Shown piece by piece: positions 1 to 7,211 of a stretch of DNA of 22,056 nucleotides. The stretch is from JANOQP01 sp044227705 (GTDB taxonomy: Bacteria; Bacteroidota; Bacteroidia; Chitinophagales; Saprospiraceae), in assembly GCA_044227705.1 (NCBI GenBank), contig JBGAWE010000061.1:1-22056 (forward strand), in the 5' to 3' direction. Position numbers and translations under genes: made by a program. The notes below the pieces were generated by a model. It did no database searches, was not told the DNA's origin, and saw only the letters and a list, made by a program, of their open reading frames with translations. Each line of letters begins with the position of its first letter. Position 1 is the first letter of the stretch.

Positions 1-435
1 CGTCGGTTTTTTTTCCAAGAGTTTGAGTTCGTAGACTCGGCTGTTGATAGTCGCCTTCGTGGCGATGATGCCGACCTTTTTGAAGTCGGCTGCGGCCGTT
101 TTTTCAACCAACGGGTCGACGACGTTGACGAAAAGCGTCTCGCCTCTGAAGAAGTCGAGTAGCACGGGGTAGGCTGCGGACGAGGCCGAGTTGCAGGCGA
201 TGACGATCATCTTGCAGCCTTTTTCCAATAGAAAGCGAGCGATTCGGAGGCAGTAGTAGCGAATGGCGTCGGCGCTCTTGTCGCCGTAGGGCATGTGGGC
301 GGTGTCCCCGAAATAGATGATTTCCTCCTCGGGCAGCCGCTCGGCGATGGCGCGGGCGATGGTCAGGCCTCCGATGCCGGAGTCGAAGATGCCGATTGGT
401 CGGGTGGCTTTTTCGGCAGAATGGGTTGGATTCAC
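1..435 (-). CDS. murI: Glutamate racemase, 5' part (3' end lies outside the window)
   Basis: Interconverts L- and D-glutamate in the cytoplasm to supply D-Glu for peptidoglycan. The visible 145 residues show the family landmarks: IFDSGIGGL at 16-24 (with the D-S-G loop), YFGDTAHMPYG at 41-51, the first catalytic cysteine C81 in the ACNSAS motif, and IATKATINS near 124-132. The second catalytic cysteine (HCTHYP) would lie in the missing part; the family is about 260-270 residues long. The start is a GTG at 433-435. There is no in-frame ATG upstream and no Shine-Dalgarno. The T-run of a strong terminator ends only about 20 bp before this GTG, so murI probably has its own start signal or depends on readthrough. 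The identification is secure; the exact start is less so. Confidence 0.95.
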   Translation of the reverse strand, partial: MNPTHSAEKATRPIGIFDSGIGGLTIARAIAERLPEEEIIYFGDTAHMPYGDKSADAIRYYCLRIARFLLEKGCKMIVIACNSASSAAYPVLLDFFRGETLFVNVVDPLVEKTAAADFKKVGIIATKATINSRVYELKLLEKKPT

Positions 436-454
436 GGCTTGAAAAATTTGGCCA

Positions 455-495
455 CAAAAAAAGCCTTCGCGGGGATTGCTCATCCCCGGAAGGCT
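455..495 (-). terminator. Intrinsic terminator behind the S24 repressor gene
   Basis: On the minus strand a GC-rich stem (462-476 pairing with 482-495, one bulged G at 469, 5-nt loop) is followed directly by seven T (positions 462 down to 456). It lies about 76 bp past the stop of the S24 gene and about 20 bp before the GTG of murI. It should stop transcripts of the repressor gene and insulate murI. Confidence 0.85.
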
Positions 496-525
496 CGAAA
501 ACATAAACAGCAGGAATTCTTTGTT

Positions 526-571
526 GGGATTGGGGATTGGGAACACTGCCCAATCGCTATTCTCCAATCCC
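526..571. repeat. Inverted heptamer repeat (GGGATTG family) at the 3' end of the S24 gene
   Basis: The left arm has two tandem GGGATTG heptamers (526-539) plus GG. The right arm, read on the minus strand from 571, has GGGATTG, GAGAATA and GCGATTG, again with period 7. The arms pair as GATTGGG (535-541) with CCCAATC (549-555), and GGGATTGG (526-533) with CCAATCCC (564-571). The repeat touches the stop codon of the S24 gene at 572-574. It lacks a T-run and is distinct from the terminator at 455-495. Confidence 0.7.
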
Positions 572-1306
572 TCAAACGGTGGCAATCTTCTTGATGACTC
601 GGAAAAGCCGGGTGGTCTCGTTGACCTCCTCTTCGAAAGGGTCGTGCTCGATGTAGTTGGCACTGATGAGCTTGAGGCGGACGAGGCGGCCCCGGTTGTT
701 GTGCATCTTCTGGACGTACTTGACCCAGACCTTTCCGTTGTGCTTGACGGCGTAGATGTCGTTGTCCTTGATGTCGGTGATGTTGTCGACCTCGCGGCAA
801 ACGACGATGTCTTGATGCTTGATGACCGGGTCCATCGAAGAGCCGTGGATGGGGAAGGCGACCAGCCCGCTGCCCGAGACGCCGGGGATGGAGAAGTAGT
901 TGTTGTCCTCTGCGGCACTCGCCCCCTCGGTCGCGCCGGCGAAGGCGTTGATGGAGGTGAACAGGATGTTGCCCGGCCGGTCGGTCATGGTGCGCTCGGT
1001 GCGAAGGAACTTGTCGGACGAGTCGAAGCCGAACGGCGTGCCGATGCCGTGCAGCATCCAAGTTTCGTTGATGCCGAACAGACGGCAGAAGACCTGCGCT
1101 TGGTTGTAGTCGATGACGCGCTTGGAGTCGCTCTTGAGGAAGGCGCGGATGATGTGCCCATAGGCTTTGTTGCCGAGCACCTTTTCTGCGACGTCGCCGA
1201 CGCCCTTTCCGTTGCGGTCGTTCTTGACGATGAGGCCGCGCTGTTCGAGGAGGTTGAAGGCCAGCACAAAGCGGTCGTTCAGCTCCACCCGATCTTTCTT
1301 GATCAT
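572..1306 (-). CDS. LexA/CI-like transcriptional repressor with S24 autopeptidase domain
   Basis: A 244-residue regulator. The N-terminal half (about 1-95) looks like a phage-repressor-type helix-turn-helix region ending in INETWMLHGIGTPF, a form of the typical WLL.G.G tail. The C-terminal half is a LexA/UmuD-type S24 fold. Candidate catalytic residues are S157 (in HGSSMDP) and K196 (in VWVKYV), with an Ala-Gly bond at A123-G124. The G-to-S distance (33) and S-to-K distance (39) are close to those of E. coli LexA (34 and 37), so RecA-stimulated self-cleavage is plausible. It is divergent from parA across 349 bp with a near-consensus promoter at 1454-1486, and is followed by a terminator. It could be the local SOS regulator or a repressor of the par module; which of these is inference. 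Confidence 0.88.
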   Translation of the reverse strand: MIKKDRVELNDRFVLAFNLLEQRGLIVKNDRNGKGVGDVAEKVLGNKAYGHIIRAFLKSDSKRVIDYNQAQVFCRLFGINETWMLHGIGTPFGFDSSDKFLRTERTMTDRPGNILFTSINAFAGATEGASAAEDNNYFSIPGVSGSGLVAFPIHGSSMDPVIKHQDIVVCREVDNITDIKDNDIYAVKHNGKVWVKYVQKMHNNRGRLVRLKLISANYIEHDPFEEEVNETTRLFRVIKKIATV

Positions 1307-1352
1307 AATAGTTTGATTTAGGCTGTGATGGATAGACAGGTTTGCAACGGCC

Positions 1353-1397
1353 GACGACAGACGATGGACGGCCGACGGCTGCGCGACCGTCCATCGT
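1353..1397. repeat. Heptamer repeat with 11-bp stem in the repressor leader
   Basis: Four tandem heptamers GACGACA, GACGATG, GACGGCC, GACGGCT fill 1353-1380. ACGATGGACGG (1361-1371) is perfectly complementary to CCGTCCATCGT (1387-1397) across a 15-nt loop. If the promoter at 1454-1486 is right, this lies in the roughly 140-nt 5' leader of the S24 repressor mRNA, so it could fold in RNA or serve as an operator palindrome. Confidence 0.65.
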
Positions 1398-1453
1398 ACA
1401 TCTCCCGCCGCCGGGCATCGGAGGGCCTAAATTTTCTCGATTCAATTCTGGCA

Positions 1454-1486
1454 CAAACCTAAAACAAAAAGTGATTTAGACACAAA
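1454..1486 (-). promoter_or_regulatory. Bacteroidota-type promoter for the S24 repressor
   Basis: On the minus strand TTTG (1486-1483) is followed by a 21-bp spacer and TAGGTTTG (1461-1454). This matches the minus-33 TTTG and minus-7 TAnnTTTG elements known for Bacteroides with a permitted 19-21 bp spacing. Transcription should start near 1447, leaving a leader of about 140 nt. Confidence 0.6.
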
Positions 1487-1558
1487 TCGTTTCGACACTT
1501 TTTTTTAAATTTTTTTTTCGCCCCTCCGACGGCGGTGCTCTGGCAAGGGATTTCAGTT

Positions 1559-1566
1559 TAGTTTTG
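1559..1566 (+). promoter_or_regulatory. Candidate minus-7 box for parA
   Basis: TAGTTTTG is an exact match to TAnnTTTG. No TTTG sits 19-21 bp upstream, so the minus-33 part is weak or absent. If used, transcription starts near 1573, directly before the heptamer arms, which would place them as operators or leader. Confidence 0.35.
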
Positions 1567-1575
1567 CCCGAGTTT

Positions 1576-1654
1576 CAATGGTGGGTGCTGAATGGTGAAC
1601 GCTGAATCAGCAAGCCGCATCCACCGTTCACAGTTCACCATTCACCATTCAAAA
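1576..1654. repeat. Facing heptamer-repeat arms upstream of parA (candidate operator or centromere)
   Basis: The left arm reads GGTGGGT, GCTGAAT, GGTGAAC, GCTGAAT (1580-1607). The right arm reads TTCACAG, TTCACCA, TTCACCA, TTCAAAA (1627-1654), its approximate inverse. The 11-mer GAATGGTGAAC (1590-1600) is a perfect inverse of GTTCACCATTC (1633-1643). The array ends one base before the parA ATG. ParA partners of the ribbon-helix-helix type commonly bind short direct or inverted repeats just upstream of parA, so this is the natural candidate site; binding itself is inference. Confidence 0.6.
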
Positions 1655-1655
1655 C

Positions 1656-2456
1656 ATGGGAGTCATCATTTCTCTTTTGAACCACAAGGGCGGCGTCGGC
1701 AAGACAACGAGCGCGATAAACATCGGCGCGGGCCTTGTCGAGCTGGGCAAGAAGGTCCTCCTCCTCGACCTCGACCCGCAGGCCAACCTGACCCTCGCCC
1801 TCGGCGTACCGCGCTCAAAATCAACGATTTACGAGGCCCTGCGCGGCGAGGCCGAACTCGAACCCATCACCATCAAGCCGAACCTCGACGTCGTCATCTC
1901 CTCACTCGACCTCTCCGGTGCCGAGCTTGAACTGATAAACGAGGCGGGCCGTGAGTACATCCTGCGCGAGCTTTTAAGCCAAGTCGACGAGGACTACGAC
2001 GTCATCATCATCGACTGCCCGCCGTCGCTCGGGCTGCTCACGCTCAACGCCTTGACGAGCAGCCGCTTCGTCATGATTCCGCTGCAAACGGAGTTCCTCG
2101 CCTTGCAGGGGCTTGCCAAGATAAAACAGGTTATTGATAAAGTGAGGTTCCGCCTCAACAAGAACCTCGAGATCGGCGGCGTCTTCGCCACGATGTACGA
2201 CTCGCGCCGCGTGCTCAACCGCGACGTCGTCGAGACCATCCACAAATACTTCGCCGACAAGGTCTTCAAGACCTACATCCGCGACAACGTAGCCCTCGCC
2301 GAGGCACCCGCGCAGCGGAAGGACATCTTCAGCTACGCGCCCAAGTCCATCGGGGCGAAGGACTACAGCGACCTCGCCCGCGAAATCCTCGTCCGCATCG
2401 AGGAGATGGGAATCGCCGCGCCGGTGGCCGCCCAAAAGATGGAGCGGGAAGTTTGA
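1656..2456 (+). CDS. parA: ParA/Soj-family partition ATPase
   Basis: A 266-residue deviant Walker ATPase that in this family binds DNA non-specifically as an ATP dimer and moves or positions a DNA or protein cargo. Visible motifs: deviant Walker A KGGVGKTT at 11-18 (signature lysine K11, P-loop K16), Walker A' LLLDLDPQANLT near 36-47, and Walker B/switch II VIIIDCPPSLG in the middle. There is no N-terminal helix-turn-helix, so it is of the short Soj-like class. Its neighbour 57 bp downstream is not a ParB-type protein but a small ribbon-helix-helix-like protein, which resembles plasmid type Ib cassettes. The ATG at 1656 directly follows the repeat array; no Shine-Dalgarno is seen. Confidence 0.93.
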   Translation: MGVIISLLNHKGGVGKTTSAINIGAGLVELGKKVLLLDLDPQANLTLALGVPRSKSTIYEALRGEAELEPITIKPNLDVVISSLDLSGAELELINEAGREYILRELLSQVDEDYDVIIIDCPPSLGLLTLNALTSSRFVMIPLQTEFLALQGLAKIKQVIDKVRFRLNKNLEIGGVFATMYDSRRVLNRDVVETIHKYFADKVFKTYIRDNVALAEAPAQRKDIFSYAPKSIGAKDYSDLAREILVRIEEMGIAAPVAAQKMEREV

Positions 2457-2513
2457 ATGACCCGATGATTGGCCGCCCGCCCGGCTGCCAGTCCACGAAA
2501 CCAGACCATATTT

Positions 2514-3029
2514 ATGAGCAAGAAAAAATTCAGCGACGGCCTCGATTCCGTTTTCGGAGGGGAAAAAGAAGAAGGCATCCGCGTCGGCTCCGCTTTTTTG
2601 ATGAGCGACGACTCGGCCGCCGCCGATGTCGTGGCCAAGCCCGCCGAGCGGAAGGTGGCCAGCCACAAAAACTTCCTTTCCGACCTCGACTCCCTTTTGC
2701 AAGAAGCCTTGCAGGACAGTTTCGATGATTTGAACAGGGGCGGCGCGTCGGCCGCGTCGTCGGGCAAGGCGCGAACCGCCGCCAGCCCCGCCAGCGACCA
2801 GCCGGGCTTCTCGGGCATCGACTCGCTCATCCGCGCGACGGTCGACATCGGGGCCATCGAGCACGACGAGGCGGGCAAGAAGCGCATCAGTTTCACCGTC
2901 GACCGGACGAAGCTCGACAAGCTCAAGACCATTGCCCGGCTCGAAAAATCCTTTTTGAAGGACGTCCTCTCGAAGCTCATCGACGAGCACATACAGAAGT
3001 ACGTTGCCGAACGGGGGCTCGACATTTGA
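2514..3029 (+). CDS. Small ribbon-helix-helix-like ParA partner
   Basis: A 171-residue protein in a row with parA. The N-terminus (SDGLDSVFGG, residues 7-16) resembles the short ParA-contacting leader of ParB-like partners. The middle (about 20-110) is Ala/Ser/Asp-rich and probably flexible, with a short amphipathic stretch SDLDSLLQEALQDSF at 56-70. The C-terminus looks like a ribbon-helix-helix DNA-binding fold: strand RISFTVD (124-130), then helices over about 131-145 and 147-163. No ParB N-box or CTPase motif is present. I chose the ATG at 2514 because the longer frame back to 2469 starts at a TTG and adds an unlikely leader. The function as centromere-binding partner is inferred from context and fold. 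Confidence 0.7.
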   Translation: MSKKKFSDGLDSVFGGEKEEGIRVGSAFLMSDDSAAADVVAKPAERKVASHKNFLSDLDSLLQEALQDSFDDLNRGGASAASSGKARTAASPASDQPGFSGIDSLIRATVDIGAIEHDEAGKKRISFTVDRTKLDKLKTIARLEKSFLKDVLSKLIDEHIQKYVAERGLDI

Positions 3030-3051
3030 CCGGTTCCCCCTTTTTGAAAGC

Positions 3052-3084
3052 AAAAGCCCTGGTTCCGACGAGCCGGGGCTTTTA
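3052..3084 (+). terminator. Terminator behind the parA cassette
   Basis: AAAAGCCCTGG (3052-3062) pairs over 11 bp (one G-T) with CCGGGGCTTTT (3073-3083) around a 10-nt loop, 22 bp after the stop of the partner gene. The T-run is short and lies within the stem, so strength is moderate. Confidence 0.7.
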
Positions 3085-3112
3085 GTTTGACCAAAAAAAC
3101 TCCTTTTCGAGG

Positions 3113-6024
3113 ATGAGCAAGACCACCCTTTTTGCTGTTGCTGCCCTGTTCTTGGCCGGTTTTTCAAAAGAAAAAACCGCCTCGACGCCTCCCGAGGCGG
3201 TCTGGGTCGACAGCGTCTTCAACGCCCTCACCGAGCGCGAGCGCATCGGCCAGCTCATCATGCTCCGCGCCCACAGCGACAAGGATGCGGCCTATGAAAA
3301 CGAGGTCGAACGGCAAATCCGCGAGTTCGCCGTCGGCGGCATCTGCTTTTTTCAGGGAACGCCCGAAAGGCAGGCCTACCTCAACAACCGCTATCAAAAG
3401 GCCGCCCGCCTCCCCCTTTTCGTGGCGATGGACGCCGAATGGGGCCTCGGAATGCGCCTGAAGGAAAGCTGCATCAGCTTCCCCAAACAGCTCATGCTCG
3501 GCGCGGCACAGGACAACCGGCTCGTCTACGAGATGGGCCGAGAGGTCGCCCGCGAGTGCAGGCGGCTGGGCGTGCAGGTCAACTTCGCGCCCGACGTCGA
3601 CATCAACAACAATCCCGAGAACCCCGTCATCAACGACCGCAGCTTCGGCGAGGACCGCCTCAACGTGACCGCAAAGGCGTTTCAATATGTGCGCGGCCTG
3701 CAGGACGGCGGCGTAATGGCCTGTGCCAAGCACTTCCCCGGACACGGCGACACGAACACCGACTCGCACCTCGACCTGCCGCTCATTCCCCAATCGACGG
3801 CGCGGCTCGACAGCCTCGAACTCTTCCCTTTCCGCGTGCTGGCGCAGCACGGTGTGGCGGCGATGATGATTGCCCACCTCAACGTCCCCGCCCTCGACCC
3901 GACGGCCAACACGCCGACCACCCTCTCGGAGCGCGTCGTCCACCGGCTGCTGCGGCGGAGCATCGGCTTCGACGGCCTGATTTTCACCGACGCAATGGGG
4001 ATGAAAGGGGTGACGAAATACTTCGACCCCGGCGTCGCCGACCTCCGCGCACTCGAGGCGGGCAACGACATCGTCCTCTTGCCGGAGGATGTCTCGAAGA
4101 CAATCCCGGCCGTCGAGGCGGCGCTGGCCAGCGGGGAATACCCGAGGAAACAGTTCGAGGAATCCGTCCGGCGGGTGCTGCGCGGAAAATTCCGGTTGGG
4201 CCTGACCGGCCCGCAGACCGTCGTCGAGGAAGGAATCCGCCGCGACCTCAACACGCCCGAGGCCCTTCTTTTAAAAAGGAAACTCATGGCCGCCGCGCTG
4301 ACCCTCGTCCGCGACCGCGACGGGCTGGTGCCGGTTCAACTGGTTGAAAACCAACGGTTTGCGTCGCTCTCGCTCGGCGCATCGGAGCCGACGGCCTTTC
4401 AAAACCAGCTCGGGATGTACGCGCCGTTCGACCATTTCTTCTCTGAAAAGAACATCTCGCCGGAGGCGGAAAGCAGGCTTTTGGACACGCTGAAAAAGTA
4501 CCCGACCGTCTTCGTCAGCCTCCACCAGACGCGCTCGCGGGCGGCGGACGATTTTGGTTTGACGGCCTCGATGAAGTCCTTTTTGACGAAGCTCAACGTG
4601 CAGTCGCGGGTCGTTTTGACGGTCTTCGGAAACCCGTACTCGCTCAAATATTTTGATGAAATCCCAACGCTGCTGCTCGGTTTCACGGAGGACGAGAACG
4701 CGCAGGGCCTCGCCGCGCAAGGCCTTTTCGGGGCCATCCCGCTCGGCGGGAAGCTGCCGGTTACCGTCTCGCCTTCGGCAAAATTCGGGCAGGGCATCGA
4801 GCGGAAAGCCATCGGAAGATTGGGGTACGACCTGCCTGAATCGGTTGGGATGTCGTCCGACACGCTGGCCGAACTGGACAAGTTGACCAACGAAATCGTC
4901 GCTACGGGCGCGGCACCGGGCGGGCAGCTTTTGGTGGCGAAGGACGGCGTGGTGGTCTACCATAAGGCATGGGGTTTCCACGACTACGGCCAGTCGCGGC
5001 CGGTCAGGCTGACCGATTTGTACGACCTCGCCAGCGTCACGAAGGTCGCGGCGACCACGATTTCACTGATGAAACTGGCGGACGAGGGGAGGTTCGACAC
5101 GGCTCGTCCGATGAGCGATTTCGTCCCGGCCTTGAAAAAAATCAACGACAAAAAAGGCCTGCTCGCGGGCGACGTCCTCGCGCATCAAGCGGGCCTCCCG
5201 GCGTGGATTCCTTTTTACAAAAGCACGCTGACGGAGGACGGGCGGCCCAACCCGAAAATCTATCGCAACCAAAAAGAAGGGGATTTCACCGTCGAAGTCG
5301 CCGCCGGCTTGTGGGAAAAAAGAGCGAAATCGACTCGATCTGGAAGCAAATCCTGCGCTGCCCGGTCAGTTCGGACAAGAAATACCTCTATTCTGACTTG
5401 ACGATGTACCTCGGCGCGGAGGCCGTCCGCAACCAGTCGGGCGAGCGGGTGGACAGTTTTGCGGAGGAAAATTTTTACAAAAAACTCGGCCTCTCGACGA
5501 TGGGCTACCTCCCGCTGCGTCGCTTCGAGGCCGACCGCTGCGCGCCGACGGAGGAGGACAACTACTTCCGACACCAGCGGTTGCAGGGCCACGTCCACGA
5601 CATGGGCGCGGCGCAGCTCGGCGGGGTGAGCGGCCACGCGGGGCTTTTCTCGAACGCCAACGACCTCGCCATCCTTTTTCAAATGCTGATGAACGGCGGG
5701 AGCTACGCGGGGAAGGAGTTCTTGAAAAAACAGACCGTCCAAACCTGGACGACGCGCTACGGCGGCTCCACGCGGCGCGGCCTCGGCTTCGACATGAAAG
5801 AGACTGGCGCGGGCAAGTCGAAGAACATGAGCGAGCTTGCCTCGCCCGCCACATGGGGCCACATGGGATTCACCGGCAACTGCGTCTGGGCGGACTCCGA
5901 CCGGCGGCTGATTTTCATCTTCCTCTCCAACCGCACCTACCCGTCGATGGAGAACAACAAGCTCATCAACAGCGACTTCCGGCCCCGGGCACAGAGCATT
6001 GCCTATCGGGCGATTCGCGGGTAG
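3113..6024 (+). CDS. GH3 beta-N-acetylhexosaminidase fused to a class-C beta-lactamase-like serine hydrolase (frameshifted)
   Basis: Exported enzyme of the Bacteroidota GH3-serine hydrolase fusion family, expected to act on peptidoglycan or related sugars. Residues 1-20 form a hydrophobic signal-like segment. The NagZ-like barrel spans about 30-370: MDAEWGLGMR near 106-115, the KHFPGHGDTNTDSH loop at 206-219, and candidate nucleophile D293 in FTDAMGM. A second GH3-type domain spans about 385-570. The serine-hydrolase domain starts near 590 with SVTK (S641, K644). Its second half, including YSD (near 5389-5397) and HMG (near 5860), lies in the minus-1 frame. The frame breaks at the A6 run 5316-5321; one more A restores a 970-residue protein. 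The first frame alone stops at 5401 (762 residues), losing part of the hydrolase. Sequencing error, recent mutation or slippage are all possible. Confidence 0.88.
5316..5321 (+). other. Frameshift site in the GH3-hydrolase gene (A6 run)
   Basis: Upstream the reading frame is supported by the GH3 domains, downstream the minus-1 frame is supported by hydrolase motifs. Both meet at six A after TGGG. Adding a single A gives an uninterrupted protein. Confidence 0.8.
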
Positions 6025-6051
6025 CCGATTTGAATTTTGTCGGGGGAAAAA

Positions 6052-7110
6052 TCAGAGGAACTCGCCGAAGTTCGTCGCCACCCCGAGGTGAACCGAGCCG
6101 CCTGCGAGGTGCCACGACGAATAGGCGAAATCGACTCGGAAGCGGCTCACCTTCACCCCGACACCCGTCGAGAAACCGGCGAGGCTGCGCAGGTTCGGCA
6201 CCGTCATCTCTTGGTGGCGGAGGTGGCTGTAGCCGAAGCGGACGCGGAAACCCTCCCTTTTCCCAAAGAGAAACTCGCCGCCGAAGTTGACGTGCCGGAA
6301 AAAGTTGTCGACCCCCTTTTTGAACTCGGATTCTTTCTGTTGCTCCCCGAAAATGTCGGACGAGGTGGGTGCCAGCGCGGGGTCGTCGTAGCGCACGTCG
6401 CGGCGGTAGAGGTGGTGGCCGGTCGCCGAGAGGCGGAAGGGCAGGTGCGCCAACCTTTTCGAGACGCCGAGCTGGATGTCGAAGGGCATCGCCTCCCTCT
6501 TCTCCTCGTAGACATTGACCTGCCCGCCGATGTTCTTGAAAACGACGGCCATCGTCCAGCCCGACGAGTCGGCGTAGAGCGCGGCGAGGTCGCCCAAAAC
6601 GGCCGCCGAACTGGCCACTCCGAGGTTCGACTGAGCGAACTTCAGGTTCGCGCCGAGCGTCACCTTTTCATAGAGCCGGTAGCCCGCGCCGAGCGCGACG
6701 GCCACCTCCTTCGGCGACAGCTCGCCGGTGACGAGGCCGTACTCGTCGGCCGTTTTCACCTTCCCATAGTTCATGTATTGAACGCCGAGATTGGCGGTCA
6801 TCCCGAGTTTTTTCAAGTTTTGGGCGAAGCCGAAATAGCCGTTCTGCAAGTCGGCTAGGTGAAAATGGTGGTTGAAAGCCAGGGCTCCCGACATCGCCGG
6901 GTTGAGCGCGGCGGGGTTCTGAAAGGCGAGGGCCGCGTCGTCGTCGCGCACGGCGATTTGCAGGCCGCCGAGAGCGGTGGCGCGGGCCGAGTTGGGCAGG
7001 TTGAGGAACTGGAAGGCCTGCCGCCCGCCGACGATTTGGGCATTCAGCCCGGAAGTCAAAAGGAAAAGGGCAAAAGGCAAAAGTTGGCCGGAAATGGAAA
7101 ACTGCTTCAT
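6052..7110 (-). CDS. porQ: Type IX secretion system protein PorQ
   Basis: A 352-residue outer-membrane protein. The N-terminus is a signal peptide (about 1-24, hydrophobic core LLPFALFLLTSG, end near NAQ). It is followed by the PorQ signature: GGRQAFQFLNLP, SARATALGG and LAFQNPAALNP within about 26-70, then repeated beta strands as in FadL/PorV-like barrels. PorQ in the type IX system is thought to help hold or process secreted proteins at the outer membrane. The frame continues upstream to 7320, but the ATG at 7110 begins the signal peptide and follows the receptor stop (7212) by 101 bp. It converges with the GH3 gene across 27 bp. It is downstream of the TonB receptor on the same strand; co-transcription is possible but not shown. 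Confidence 0.88.
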   Translation of the reverse strand: MKQFSISGQLLPFALFLLTSGLNAQIVGGRQAFQFLNLPNSARATALGGLQIAVRDDDAALAFQNPAALNPAMSGALAFNHHFHLADLQNGYFGFAQNLKKLGMTANLGVQYMNYGKVKTADEYGLVTGELSPKEVAVALGAGYRLYEKVTLGANLKFAQSNLGVASSAAVLGDLAALYADSSGWTMAVVFKNIGGQVNVYEEKREAMPFDIQLGVSKRLAHLPFRLSATGHHLYRRDVRYDDPALAPTSSDIFGEQQKESEFKKGVDNFFRHVNFGGEFLFGKREGFRVRFGYSHLRHQEMTVPNLRSLAGFSTGVGVKVSRFRVDFAYSSWHLAGGSVHLGVATNFGEFL

Positions 7111-7211
7111 GGAATGCGTGAGCCGGTGATGTTGCGGGGGAACGCCCGACGGCTGTCGGCCCGCTGCGAGCACCGGATTTTTAACGGTCAATTCGGCGAC
7201 GAATGTAGACA

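Larger units (their letters stand above)
1307..1655. promoter_or_regulatory. Divergent regulatory region between the S24 repressor and parA
   Basis: This is the only gene-free stretch above 300 bp in the window. It holds, from the repressor side: a leader hairpin and heptamer repeat (1353-1397), a Bacteroidota-type promoter for the repressor (1454-1486), an AT-rich block with two long T runs (about 1497-1518), a candidate minus-seven box for parA (1559-1566), and two facing heptamer-repeat arms (1580-1607 and 1627-1654) that end one base before the parA ATG. I see no convincing small gene in it. Confidence 0.7.

Noticed and set aside
476..1321. Long plus-strand open frame opposite the S24 repressor
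   Set aside because: It mirrors the codon pattern of the real minus-strand gene, is rich in Val/Asp/Leu with no domain, and covers a terminator and repeats.
2469..2513. Upstream TTG extension of the ParA partner
   Set aside because: The extra 15 residues have no family-like features, and the ATG at 2514 starts a typical charged N-terminus.
2514..3029. Calling the ParA partner ParB
   Set aside because: No ParB N-terminal CTPase motif or central helix-turn-helix is visible and the protein is too short; the C-terminus looks like ribbon-helix-helix.
572..3029. Prophage or integrative element remnant
   Set aside because: A repressor and parA alone suggest it, but there is no integrase, attachment repeat, tRNA or structural gene, and base composition matches the neighbours by eye.
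1974..3167. Long minus-strand frame opposite parA and its partner
   Set aside because: Antisense shadow of two well-supported genes in GC-rich DNA; no motif, and it crosses the terminator at 3052-3084.
5300..5330. Programmed minus-1 frameshifting at the A6 run
   Set aside because: The codons in the run (GAA AAA AGA) do not give a standard X XXY YYZ slip that re-pairs in both sites, and no downstream pseudoknot is evident; a missing base is simpler. Transcript slippage remains possible.
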